DNA of 64,000 nt, taken from NCBI GenBank assembly GCA_028687575.1, contig JAQTZW010000002.1, positions 1 to 64,000 on the forward strand, in the 5' to 3' direction. The notes under the pieces were generated by a model. It saw only the letters and a program-made list of their open reading frames with translations, ran no database searches and had not been told where the DNA came from. The DNA comes from Gallionella sp. (GTDB lineage: Bacteria > Pseudomonadota > Gammaproteobacteria > Burkholderiales > Gallionellaceae). Numbering within the stretch: position 1 is the first letter of the stretch; each line of letters starts with the position of its first letter. Positions 17,798-26,481 of the stretch are shown here, one piece after another. The translations under genes were made by a program, and so were the position numbers.

Positions 17798-18679
17798 TCA
17801 AAACAAGTTGGATGACTGGGCGACCTGCAATGCGACTTCGTTAACTGCAAGCGACAATTCCTCTGCTTCAGATGGATCTATGCCCAGTTCCAGCCATTCC
17901 TGGTCGGTGACCTGCACACCGCAATATTCATTGATGCCGAAATTGGTCAGCAGTTTTTCCGCCACGCTGGTCAGGCGCACCAGATAGTTATCAGCAGCAG
18001 CTTCGGCAATGTACGGGGCATGATGGCAGCCCAGCACTTCGACGATCTGTTCCGGCAAGTGCCACTGGCGGGCCAGTTGCGCGCCTATCAGGCAATGCGA
18101 GACGCCGAGTACCTCGAATTCGACATCCAGCCCTTGACGATGCGGCTGCTGGGCGAGTTGGCAATGCAGAGCGTTGCTGGCTTCGCTGTCCAGGAAGTGG
18201 ATGGCCATGTAACCCATGTCGTGCAGTAATCCGGCCAGATAAATCTGATCCTGTTTGGGGCGGAGATTGCGGGGCATGGACTGGGCAATGGTGTTCATCG
18301 CCATTGCGATGGACAGGCTATGCAGCCACAGGTCCTGCGGTGAAAAGTGTCTGGAATCCGACAAGCCGGTGAAGTTTGACATCGCGGCTATGCCCAACGA
18401 GACGGCTTTGACGTGCGTCAGGCCGAGCAGTATGGCGGCTTCGGGGACGCTGGCGGCCTTGCGCGTAAGCCCTAGTGCCGGCGAATTGGCTAGGCTGAGC
18501 AGTTTGGCCGAGATCTGCGGATCCTGCGCGATGAGCGCCAGCAACTGTGCCTCGCCTTCATCGGTGTCCAGCGACAATGCCAGCAATTTTTGCGCGGTAG
18601 CGGGCATTGCGGGCAGGGATTTTAAGTCATCAAGCGAATCTAAGAGTTTTCTGCTGATTTGGGCTGCGGTTGCGGTCAT
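17798..18679 (-). CDS. HDOD domain signalling protein (copy 2)
   Basis: 293 residues, same architecture as its downstream paralogue: SLPAMPATAQKLLALSLDTD, ILLGLTHVKAVSLGIAAMS and LLHDMGYMAIHFLDSEASN. Both end in an acidic segment with the shared EWLELGIDPSEAEEL/EWMELGIDPAKAEDI. No extra sensor or output domain is attached. Separated from copy 1 by 71 bp. Role unknown; HDOD proteins commonly act in cyclic-di-GMP, stress or chemotaxis networks, which fits the density of such proteins in this window. Confidence 0.9.
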   Translation of the reverse strand: MTATAAQISRKLLDSLDDLKSLPAMPATAQKLLALSLDTDEGEAQLLALIAQDPQISAKLLSLANSPALGLTRKAASVPEAAILLGLTHVKAVSLGIAAMSNFTGLSDSRHFSPQDLWLHSLSIAMAMNTIAQSMPRNLRPKQDQIYLAGLLHDMGYMAIHFLDSEASNALHCQLAQQPHRQGLDVEFEVLGVSHCLIGAQLARQWHLPEQIVEVLGCHHAPYIAEAAADNYLVRLTSVAEKLLTNFGINEYCGVQVTDQEWLELGIDPSEAEELSLAVNEVALQVAQSSNLF

Positions 18680-18814
18680 GGCCTGTGTCCGTCCGGGTTT
18701 GTGAATTAACCACCGTTATGTCACTAATATCGGCCACCTTTCAGGATTCTGAAGGGGGGGAGTGGCATTTTCGCAAAGTTTACACCGAACAGGCTGGCTG
18801 GAGGTTTGTGGACG

Positions 18815-19360
18815 TCATTTTCCGATAGGTGGCTTGCCCAGTTTGCGTTGCAGCGTGCGGCGGTGCATGTTGAGCGCGCGCGCGGTGGCGGAGATGTTGT
18901 TGTCGTGTTCCAGCAGTACACGCTGGATGTGTTCCCATTCCAGATGTTCGATCTTGGTGGGGGAGGCGGAGAGGGGCGCGTAGTCGTCTGGCGCATGGCG
19001 GAAAGCCGCGACAATCTCGTCGGCATTGGCCGGTTTGGCCAGGTATTGTGTCGCACCCAGCTTGATCGCCTCGACGGCGGTGCTGATGCTGGCATAGCCG
19101 GTCAGCACCACGATGCGCGTGTTCGGGTCGAGGTCGTGCAGTGCCTTGACCAGCGTCAGGCCGGGCGCGCCGTCCATCTTCAGGTCTACCACGGCGAACT
19201 CGGGCGGGTTTTCTGCGGCCATAGGCAGCGCCTGCTCGACGCTGTGGGCGATGCTCACGCAGAAGCCGCGCTTGGTCAGTGCCGCGCCCAGCACACGGCA
19301 GAAGGTCGGATCGTCGTCCGTCAGCAGCAGGCTGGCTGATTCTTCGCAAGTGAATGTCAT
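18815..19360 (-). CDS. regA: response regulator RegA/PrrA/ActR family
   Basis: 181 residues. The receiver domain (about 8-122) has TDDDPTF acidic pocket, phosphoacceptor Asp59 in VVDLKMDG, and Lys in YLAKPAN. A short linker is followed by a Fis-type helix-turn-helix (about 148-176, NNISATARALNMHRRTLQRK), the diagnostic RegA end. It activates or represses genes of respiration and carbon/nitrogen metabolism in response to redox state. Start and regB stop overlap (TAATG). Confidence 0.94.
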   Translation of the reverse strand: MTFTCEESASLLLTDDDPTFCRVLGAALTKRGFCVSIAHSVEQALPMAAENPPEFAVVDLKMDGAPGLTLVKALHDLDPNTRIVVLTGYASISTAVEAIKLGATQYLAKPANADEIVAAFRHAPDDYAPLSASPTKIEHLEWEHIQRVLLEHDNNISATARALNMHRRTLQRKLGKPPIGK

Positions 19361-20706
19361 TATGTCTTGGTTGCTGCGTGGACAGGACGGGCAATCGGCA
19401 GGGTGAGTTCTGTAGTCGCACCGCCGCTGGCGCGGTTGAACAGTCGCACTGTGCCCCCCAGTCGCTCCAGCGTAGCGTTGGCAAGGAACAGTCCGAGGCC
19501 GCGTCCTTCCGTCTTGGTGGTGAAAAAGGCCGAGCCTGCCTTGAGCGCAACTTCTTCGCTCAGGCCTGCACCCCGGTCATGGATCTGTAGCGTGAAGGTG
19601 CGATCGTCCCAGTGGGCGATGATTTCGATCAGCTGAGAGCTGGCATCGGCTGCGTTGTTGAGCAGATTCAGTAGCGCGGCGCGTAGTGTCACATCCACTG
19701 TAAGCAAGGGGGGGGGCATGGCCGACGGCGCGTAGTGATATTGCGCGGAGGGGCGCAATAGCTGCCATTCGTCCAGCACCTCAGCCATCAGTTGGTCGGC
19801 AGCTTGCAGCGAACTGCTGCCGCTGTCCTGTGCGTTCAGCAATATCTTGTCGAGAATGCGCCGGCAGTTGCGCACCTGCTCGTCGAGCAGTGTCAGGCTG
19901 TCGCGCAGTTCGGCATCTGCTGCGTGGTCATGCTGCAACTCGCCGATCACCACTGCCATGGTGGATAGCGGTGTACCCAGTTCGTGCGCGGCGCCTGCTG
20001 CCTGTGTGCCCAGTGCGACGATGCGCTCGTTGCGCAGGACTTCCTCGCGCACTTGCGTCAGCAGTTCGTCGCGGCTGCGAATTGCCTGTGCCATCTTGAC
20101 CACGAAATAGGCTACCACCACCGCGCTGATGACAAATCCCAGCCACATACCCAGCACATGGGTGTTGAAGGCGCTCTCCATCTCCATTTCCATCGGCATG
20201 GACATCGCCATATCCATGCTCGCCATGTCATGGCCAGCCATGTCCATGCCGGCCATATCGTGATGGTTGTGCGGCAGCGGGAGGTAATACACCATCAAGA
20301 GGCTATAGCAGGCAGTGGTGAGCGCGGCCATGCCCCAGGTCAACCGAGGCGGCAGGGTGGCGGCGACGATCACCAACGGCAGCAGGTACAGCGAGACAAA
20401 GGGGTTGGTCGAGCCACCCGCGTAATACAGCAGGATGCTCAAGGCCAGCACGTCCACGGCGGATTGCACGAACAGTTCCAGATTGGAGACTGGCTTGTCG
20501 CTCTTTAATCTCAGCAGGCTGAACAGATTGAATGTGGCGAGCGTGGCGATGGTCACCAGCATCGGTGTCCACTCCAGTTGCATGTCCAGCCCCACTCGGA
20601 CGGCCAGCAGGGTAAGCAGTTGTGCGCCGACCGCCAGACTGCGCAAGTTGAGCAAGCGGCGCAGTTGGCTGTGACCTGGCAGCGTGGAAAGCATGGAATT
20701 GATCAT
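19360..20706 (-). CDS. regB: redox sensor histidine kinase RegB/PrrB family with a Met/His-rich periplasmic loop
   Basis: 448 residues from MINSMLSTLPGHSQLRRL. Six membrane helices (about 20-205); the quinone-site heptapeptide GGSTNPF is at 97-103. H-box HELGTPLST has His241, and the redox cysteine Cys281 in NCRRIL lies exactly 40 residues later, the spacing of Rhodobacter His225/Cys265. ATPase G-boxes follow. Between the last two helices, residues 146-177 hold 11 Met and 4 His (MAGMDMAGHDMASMDM is part), unlike ordinary RegB and reminiscent of copper-binding Mets motifs. Two RegA/RegR-type boxes lie upstream. Confidence 0.93.
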   Translation of the reverse strand: MINSMLSTLPGHSQLRRLLNLRSLAVGAQLLTLLAVRVGLDMQLEWTPMLVTIATLATFNLFSLLRLKSDKPVSNLELFVQSAVDVLALSILLYYAGGSTNPFVSLYLLPLVIVAATLPPRLTWGMAALTTACYSLLMVYYLPLPHNHHDMAGMDMAGHDMASMDMAMSMPMEMEMESAFNTHVLGMWLGFVISAVVVAYFVVKMAQAIRSRDELLTQVREEVLRNERIVALGTQAAGAAHELGTPLSTMAVVIGELQHDHAADAELRDSLTLLDEQVRNCRRILDKILLNAQDSGSSSLQAADQLMAEVLDEWQLLRPSAQYHYAPSAMPPPLLTVDVTLRAALLNLLNNAADASSQLIEIIAHWDDRTFTLQIHDRGAGLSEEVALKAGSAFFTTKTEGRGLGLFLANATLERLGGTVRLFNRASGGATTELTLPIARPVHAATKT

Positions 20707-20742
20707 GCGCCGGATTGTAAACGCGTCCGGTCGCATGCGGGT

Positions 20743-20757
20743 GCGACATTTTGCCGC
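20743..20757 (-). promoter_or_regulatory. RegR/RegA-type box 1 upstream of regB
   Basis: Plus strand GCGACATTTTGCCGC. It fits every specified position of the RegR box as I recall it for Bradyrhizobium (GNGRCRTTNNGNCGC). It lies 37 bp before the regB start codon. Confidence 0.5.
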
Positions 20758-20786
20758 AGAATTCAGGTGTGCAACCCGGAGGGGGT

Positions 20787-20801
20787 GCGGCAATATGTCA
20801 C
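20787..20801 (+). promoter_or_regulatory. RegR/RegA-type box 2, opposite orientation
   Basis: Plus strand GCGGCAATATGTCAC. Read on the minus strand it fits the same recalled consensus with one mismatch. Its centre is 44 bp from box 1, about four helical turns. Confidence 0.4.
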
Positions 20802-20970
20802 ATGTTCAAACCGTGCGACATGACCAATAATGCCTCTGCCACAAACATCGGCGTTCCCGGCACAATGTTTTTCATTGTATAGATAGCGTGCCTTCTCCCG
20901 AGAGCGGTATCCCCCGCCGGGGACGCGATGCCGGCCTGGTGCGGTATGACCCCAAAGTCGCCATGATGCG

Positions 20971-20976
20971 TATAAT
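20971..20976 (+). promoter_or_regulatory. candidate -10 hexamer for the PCuAC gene
   Basis: A perfect TATAAT 31 bp before the start codon at 21007. The -35 at 17 bp spacing is poor, which would suit an activated promoter. Confidence 0.45.
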
Positions 20977-21006
20977 CCGCGCTTTACCAATCCGACGGGA
21001 ATCAAC

Positions 21007-21495
21007 ATGAAAAAAATCATCAAACTGTGCGGCCTGCTGGGCTTGTTGCTGGTCAATGGCGCGTTTGCGGCTGATGGCGTTCGGGTCGAGGGCGCATGGT
21101 CACGCGCCACAGCACCGGGTCAGAATGTGGCGATGGTGGATATGTCCATCGTTAGCGACAAGTCCGCTAGTCTGGTCGGCGCTTCCAGTCCGGCATGCAG
21201 CAGTATCGAGATACACAGCATGACGCACGACAACGGCATGATGAAAATGCGCCAAGTGCAGTCGGTGGAATTGCCCGCCGGTGAGCGAGTGGCGCTGGGC
21301 AAGAGTGGCTATCACCTGATGTTGCTCGGTTTGAAGCAGCCACTGGCGCAGGGTGAGACTGTTCCCCTGACATTGAATTTCAAACTGGCCGACAAGGCTG
21401 TGGTCAAGGTCGAAGTGAAGGCTGAAGTCAGACCTCTGACCGAAGTTGCGCCCAATGCCGACGAAGGCATGCACCATCACCATATGCATCACTAA
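21007..21495 (+). CDS. periplasmic copper chaperone PCuAC (DUF461 family)
   Basis: 162 residues with a signal peptide ending GAFAAD. The Cu(I) site pattern H-x10-M-x21-H-x-M is met exactly by His70, Met81, His103 and Met105 (EIHSMTHDNGMMKM and GYHLML). The C-terminus is a metal-binding tail, MHHHHMHH. PCuAC proteins deliver copper to the CuA or CuB centre of cytochrome oxidase. It is divergent from regB and shares the 300-bp regulatory region with the RegR-type boxes. No senC/sco gene is adjacent. Confidence 0.93.
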   Translation: MKKIIKLCGLLGLLLVNGAFAADGVRVEGAWSRATAPGQNVAMVDMSIVSDKSASLVGASSPACSSIEIHSMTHDNGMMKMRQVQSVELPAGERVALGKSGYHLMLLGLKQPLAQGETVPLTLNFKLADKAVVKVEVKAEVRPLTEVAPNADEGMHHHHMHH

Positions 21496-21518
21496 AACCC
21501 GGAGTCGGGCTTGCGGAT

Positions 21519-21547
21519 ACGGGCGGCTAATTGCCGCCCGTCTTTTT
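21519..21547 (+). terminator. intrinsic terminator after the PCuAC gene
   Basis: A 9-bp GC-rich stem ACGGGCGGC with loop TAATT and a following T run. It lies 24 bp after the PCuAC stop codon and before the antiporter gene. Confidence 0.88.
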
Positions 21548-21612
21548 TGCGGTTGGACAACGATCCGGCCATGCCCGATAGTATCGCCCTCTGTCAGTCT
21601 GGAAGTGTCGTC

Positions 21613-22689
21613 ATGAAATATCTCAAATCCGAATCGCCCGTCGCAATCGCCCTCATGGTGCTAGGGTTGGGCTTTGTTCTGGAACATGCTGCCGTAGCAC
21701 AAGGTGGCATGCTGTTGTGGGGGCTGTTGCTGGTGATTCTGGTGGCCATCATCGGAGTGGCGTTTCGTATCGCCCATCATGCCGAAGTGTTGGCGCTGCG
21801 CTTCGGAGAGCCTTACGGGACGTTGATCCTGACGCTTGCCGCAGTGGCGGTTGAAGTGGTGATACTGGTCGTCCTGCTGCAAGGCTCGCCCAGCCCGACG
21901 CTGGCGCGTGACACGGTATTCTCGGCGGTGATGTTCGATATCAACGGCATCCTCGGACTGGCGGCGATCGTCGGCGGATTGACCCACGGCAGCGCCAAAT
22001 ACAACGTGGATTCGGCAAATTCTTACATCGCCATGCTGCTGGTGGCGATCGGCATAGGCATGTTCCTGCCGGACTTTGTGCCTGAGGCGCAATGGCGCTT
22101 TTATTCCGTTTTCTCGATCAGCGTGATGGCGCTGATGTATGTCGCGTTTTTGCGGTTGCAAACGGTCGAACATCGCAAGTTCTTCGAGTATTCCAGCGAA
22201 ACCGAAGACGAAGCGCATGACGAAGTGCACAGCCCGAACAGTTTGCACATCGGGTTAATGGTCGCTTCCATCGTGCTGGTCGGACTGCTTTCAGAGGTGT
22301 TGTCCGCATTGCTGGAGGCGGGGCTGCAAGGCAGCAGCTTGCCCAAGGCGATACCGGCGGTACTGGTGGCGTTGATTTCGGCCTGCCCGGAGATCCTCAC
22401 GGCACTGAAGGCCGCGCAACAGAATCGTATGCAGACTACGGTGAACATCGCGTTGGGCGCGTCGCTTGCCACCGTGTTGCTGACCTTGCCGGTGATAGAA
22501 CTCATCGCGCTGTCGAACGGTGCGCCTTTGGAGATGGCGCTCACGCCGGTGCAGGGCGGTATGTTCCTGCTTACCTTTCTCGCCGTTATGAACAATCTCC
22601 ATGACGGGGAAACCAACGCCATCGAAGGCATCAGTCATTTCGCATTGTTTGCAGCGTTTGTCGCGCTGGTGGTGATGGGCGTGGTGTAG
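21613..22689 (+). CDS. ChaA/CaxA-type cation:proton antiporter
   Basis: 358 residues with about 11 hydrophobic helices in two homologous halves, as in the Ca2+/cation antiporter superfamily. The alpha repeats are visible as GTLILTLAAVAVEVVIL and KAIPAVLVALISACPEILTALKAA, each with the conserved acidic residue. A cytoplasmic acidic stretch (SSETEDEAHDEVHS) lies between. It probably expels Ca2+, Na+ or K+ in exchange for protons. Start at ATG 21613 directly precedes the first helix; the frame is open upstream but that part crosses the terminator region. Confidence 0.88.
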   Translation: MKYLKSESPVAIALMVLGLGFVLEHAAVAQGGMLLWGLLLVILVAIIGVAFRIAHHAEVLALRFGEPYGTLILTLAAVAVEVVILVVLLQGSPSPTLARDTVFSAVMFDINGILGLAAIVGGLTHGSAKYNVDSANSYIAMLLVAIGIGMFLPDFVPEAQWRFYSVFSISVMALMYVAFLRLQTVEHRKFFEYSSETEDEAHDEVHSPNSLHIGLMVASIVLVGLLSEVLSALLEAGLQGSSLPKAIPAVLVALISACPEILTALKAAQQNRMQTTVNIALGASLATVLLTLPVIELIALSNGAPLEMALTPVQGGMFLLTFLAVMNNLHDGETNAIEGISHFALFAAFVALVVMGVV

Positions 22690-22710
22690 CCGCTCAGGCG
22701 TGCAAAGTAA

Positions 22711-23682
<972 letters not shown>

Positions 23683-23691
23683 CCCCGGTGT

Positions 23692-23725
23692 TCCGCCAAT
23701 CCGTCAGCACTGACGGGTTGGCGGA
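23692..23725 (+). terminator. long hairpin after argB
   Basis: A 15-bp stem (one G-U pair) with a 4-base loop starting TCCGCCAATCCGTCA. It lies 10 bp after the argB stop. There is no T run, so it may stabilise the 3' end rather than terminate. Confidence 0.55.
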
Positions 23726-23754
23726 GGCGATTGAGAGCGCCGGCCAGTAGTCTT

Positions 23755-23980
23755 ATTGATTCGGCATGGTGAAGTCTGAACATGCGTTAGCCAGCTACGA
23801 CCCCAATGATGTCAAAGCATGAAAAGATTGCCTCACGCGGAGACGCGAAGCACGCGGAGAAAAACCAGGCGGGTGCGGGGCGGCGTTCTCCGCGCCTCCG
23901 CGTGAAACCTTGTTTGGTTTTGGCTAGTCCGGTTAGGAATCAGGACGAACCGACTTCAAGCCTCACTTGGCCGTATCAAT
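23755..23980 (+). mobile_element. MITE-like element, copy 1
   Basis: 226 bp, begins ATTGATTCGGCATGGTGAAG and ends CACTTGGCCGTATCAAT, imperfect terminal inverted repeats of about 25 bp. The interior has a long inverted pair around CACGCGGAG/CTCCGCGTG. It carries no ORF of note. A second copy of the same length, about 90% identical by eye, is at 37671-37896. It ends 31 bp before the HAD phosphatase start. Boundaries may be off by 2-3 bp because both copies share flanking TT. Confidence 0.8.
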
Positions 23981-24011
23981 AATCAACGACGATGCGGGAA
24001 ACGGAGTGACG

Positions 24012-24659
24012 ATGTCAGCACCGCTGTGGATCTTCGATCTGGACAACACGCTGCACGATGCCAGCCGGCATATCTTTCCGCACATCAACCGCAGCATGAC
24101 CGCCTATTTGCAGCAACACCTGCAACTGGACGAGCAGCATGCGAACGCGCTGCGCCAGCATTACTGGCATCGTTACGGTGCCACGTTGTCCGGCCTGATG
24201 CGCCACCACGGCACCGACCCCGACCATTTTCTGTGGCACACCCACCAGTTTCCCGATCTGCCGGGCATGGTGATTCCTTCCCCGCGCCTGCGTCATGCGC
24301 TGCGTGCCTTGCCGGGCAAGAAGGTGGTGTTTTCCAACGCGCCCCATCACTACGCGGCGGCGGTGTTGAAACTGCTGCGCATCGAGACGCTGTTCGACGA
24401 TCTGGTGGCGGTGGAGCATACCCGCTACCGCCCGAAACCCGATTTCTTCGGTTTCAGGCAAGTGATGCGCCGCCATCGCGTGCCGGCCAGCCAGTGCGTG
24501 ATGGTGGAGGACAGTCTGGAGAACCTGCTGGCCGCGAAGCGGTTGGGCATGCGTACCGTCTGGGTGAGCACTGAGAGCCGGAATCCCCCCTGCGTTGATG
24601 TTAAGGTGCGAGATGTGATGCAGTTGAACCGCGCTTTTGCGGGCCGCCAAATTCGATAA
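24012..24659 (+). CDS. HAD-superfamily hydrolase, pyrimidine 5'-nucleotidase (SDT1) type
   Basis: 215 residues. HAD motif I is FDLDNTLHDA, motif II VFSNAPHHY, motif III Lys in RPKPDFFGF, and motif IV VMVEDSLENL. The helical cap lies between motifs I and II (about 15-100). Members of this subfamily dephosphorylate UMP/CMP-type or damaged nucleotides, but substrates vary. Start at ATG 24012 has GGAG 5 bp upstream. It follows the MITE-like element closely, and DAHP synthase follows after 18 bp, probably in one transcript. Confidence 0.88.
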   Translation: MSAPLWIFDLDNTLHDASRHIFPHINRSMTAYLQQHLQLDEQHANALRQHYWHRYGATLSGLMRHHGTDPDHFLWHTHQFPDLPGMVIPSPRLRHALRALPGKKVVFSNAPHHYAAAVLKLLRIETLFDDLVAVEHTRYRPKPDFFGFRQVMRRHRVPASQCVMVEDSLENLLAAKRLGMRTVWVSTESRNPPCVDVKVRDVMQLNRAFAGRQIR

Positions 24660-24677
24660 CGCCGACAAGGAGAAACG

Positions 24678-25787
24678 ATGATACTTATTCTGAGCAGCAA
24701 TGTGGACGAGAGATCACAGGAATACAGCCAATTGATGGCGCATCTGGCAGCCATGCCGGGCATCGTGACGCGCGTGCATGTCGAGCGCGGGGCGGAGCAG
24801 ACGGTCACCGAAATCTACCTGATCGGCAATACCAAGCAACTCGACATCGAGGACATGCAAAGCCTGCCGTGCGTGGAGCGGGTGGTGCGGGTGTCCGAGG
24901 AATACCGCATCCTGGGACGGCACAAGGACGACCGGCGGCCGACGCATTTCGAGTACAACGGTGTGCGTTTCGGGCAGGACACGCTGAACGTGTTCGCCGG
25001 ACTGTGCGCGGTGGACAACCGCCAGCATGTCGAGCAGATGATGCGGGCGCTGCGCGACAACGGCCAGCTCTGCACCCGCATGGGTGCGTACAAACCGCGC
25101 ACCAGCCCTTACGCCTTTCAGGGTCACGGCAAGGCCTGCCTGCCCTATGTGTTCGAACTGGCCGGCAAGTACGGCATCCGGGTGGTGGCGATGGAGATCA
25201 CCCACGAATCGCATTACGACGAGATCAAGGAAGCCTTGCACCTGACCGGCAACCCGACCGGCGTGATGTTGCAGATCGGCACGCGCAACACGCAGAACTT
25301 CGAACTGCTGAAGATCGTCGGTCGCCAGACCGAAATGCCGGTGCTGCTCAAGCGCGGTTTCGGCATCACCCTGGACGAATCGCTGAACGCGGCGGAATAC
25401 CTGGCTTCCGAGGGCAACCGCAACGTGGTGTTCTGCCTGCGCGGCATGAAGACCAACATGGGCGACCCGCACCGCAATTTCGTGGATTTCTCGCATGTGC
25501 CGGTGGTCAAGCGGCAGACGCGCATGCCGGTGTGCATAGACCCGTCGCATTCGGTCGGTACGCGCGCCGCATCGCCGGACGGCATCATGGATATGATGCA
25601 TGTCACCGCGCAGGGCGTGATGGCCGGCGCGAACATGGTGCTGGTAGATTTCCACCCGGCCCCTCCCGAAGCGCTGGTGGACGGCCCGCAGGCCATGCTG
25701 ATGCCTGAATTGCCCTATTTTCTGGAAGATGTGCAGATCGCTCGCGAGGCCTATCTCAAACGGGTTGAGTTGCGCCAGCGCCAGTGA
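24678..25787 (+). CDS. aroF: 3-deoxy-7-phosphoheptulonate synthase, AroF type I-beta with N-terminal regulatory domain
   Basis: 369 residues. A ferredoxin-like N-terminal domain (about 1-75) precedes the (beta/alpha)8 barrel. Barrel marks include MGAYKPRTSPYAFQGHG, GTRNTQNFELLK, LLKRGFG and CIDPSHSVGTR, which carry the PEP, erythrose-4-phosphate and metal ligands. It catalyses the first committed step of aromatic amino acid synthesis, the pathway of aroE elsewhere in the window. AAGGAG sits 6 bp before the start. The N-terminal domain implies feedback or other allosteric control. Confidence 0.93.
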   Translation: MILILSSNVDERSQEYSQLMAHLAAMPGIVTRVHVERGAEQTVTEIYLIGNTKQLDIEDMQSLPCVERVVRVSEEYRILGRHKDDRRPTHFEYNGVRFGQDTLNVFAGLCAVDNRQHVEQMMRALRDNGQLCTRMGAYKPRTSPYAFQGHGKACLPYVFELAGKYGIRVVAMEITHESHYDEIKEALHLTGNPTGVMLQIGTRNTQNFELLKIVGRQTEMPVLLKRGFGITLDESLNAAEYLASEGNRNVVFCLRGMKTNMGDPHRNFVDFSHVPVVKRQTRMPVCIDPSHSVGTRAASPDGIMDMMHVTAQGVMAGANMVLVDFHPAPPEALVDGPQAMLMPELPYFLEDVQIAREAYLKRVELRQRQ

Positions 25788-25961
25788 GGGGAGGCTGGCT
25801 GCCGGGAAATCGTATATTCCGTATCAGTCGGCAAAATCCGTCCAGATGTGGTGAATTTGCAACAATTTCATCTAAATTATTGACGGAATAAGGCGGGGGG
25901 AAATATCATGCGGCGCTGTAAGGCATTATCTCGACTAACGTAGTTATTTGGAGGCTATACC

Positions 25962-26390
25962 ATGGTAGAAGATACGAAAAAGCCAGCCGCAAAGAAACCG
26001 GCTGCCAAGAAGACCCCTGCTGCGAAAGCTACTGTAGTCAAGAAGGCCGCCGAGCCAGCTGCTTGGCCATTCCCTGCTGTTGAGACAGCGGCTGCCGCTA
26101 AAAAGCCGGCCGCTGCCAAGAAAGAAGCTGCAGCCAAGCCAGCTGCAGCCAAGAAAGCAGCCGCAGCCAAGCCGGCTGTCGCGGAATCAGCGCCAGCCGC
26201 CAAACCGGCAGCGAAAAAACCGGCTGCAAAAAAGGCCGCAGCCAAGCCAGCCCAGCCCAGCCCACAGGAGCGCTACATCATGGTTCAGACCGCTGCGTAT
26301 TTCATCGCAGAACGTTCCGGCTGGCAGGGTTGCACCACCGAGCACTGGGCGCAGGCCGAGAGCGAAATCGCAGCCATGCTGGGCGAGTAA
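25962..26390 (+). CDS. Lys/Ala/Pro-rich histone-like protein with a DUF2934 C-terminus
   Basis: 142 residues. The first 100 are low complexity, with repeats of AAKKPAA and PAAKKAAAAKP resembling AlgP/histone H1-like DNA-binding tails. The last 40 residues, ERYIMVQTAAYFIAERSGWQ then EHWAQAESEIAAML, fit the DUF2934 helix pair. This combination is common in proteobacteria; nucleoid binding is inferred from the tail. The start follows a GGAGG site. A bidirectional terminator separates it from the convergent DUF2145 gene. Confidence 0.82.
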   Translation: MVEDTKKPAAKKPAAKKTPAAKATVVKKAAEPAAWPFPAVETAAAAKKPAAAKKEAAAKPAAAKKAAAAKPAVAESAPAAKPAAKKPAAKKAAAKPAQPSPQERYIMVQTAAYFIAERSGWQGCTTEHWAQAESEIAAMLGE

Positions 26391-26435
26391 CCCCGCCAAC
26401 CATCAGCGTTGCCACGAGGCAACCTTGATGGCAAA

Positions 26436-26471
26436 CAAAAACCGCACGGGTTTTCACCCGTGCGGTTTTTG
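26436..26471. terminator. bidirectional intrinsic terminator
   Basis: A stem AAAACCGCACGGGT with a 4-base loop and A/T runs on both sides. It serves the histone-like gene (+) and the DUF2145 operon (-). Confidence 0.92.
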
Positions 26472-26481
26472 TTTTGAGTCG

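Noticed and set aside
25962..26270. Lys/Ala-rich region as a sequencing or assembly artefact
   Set aside because: The frame continues into a proper DUF2934 end with a good ribosome-binding site and terminator; such AlgP-like proteins are common.
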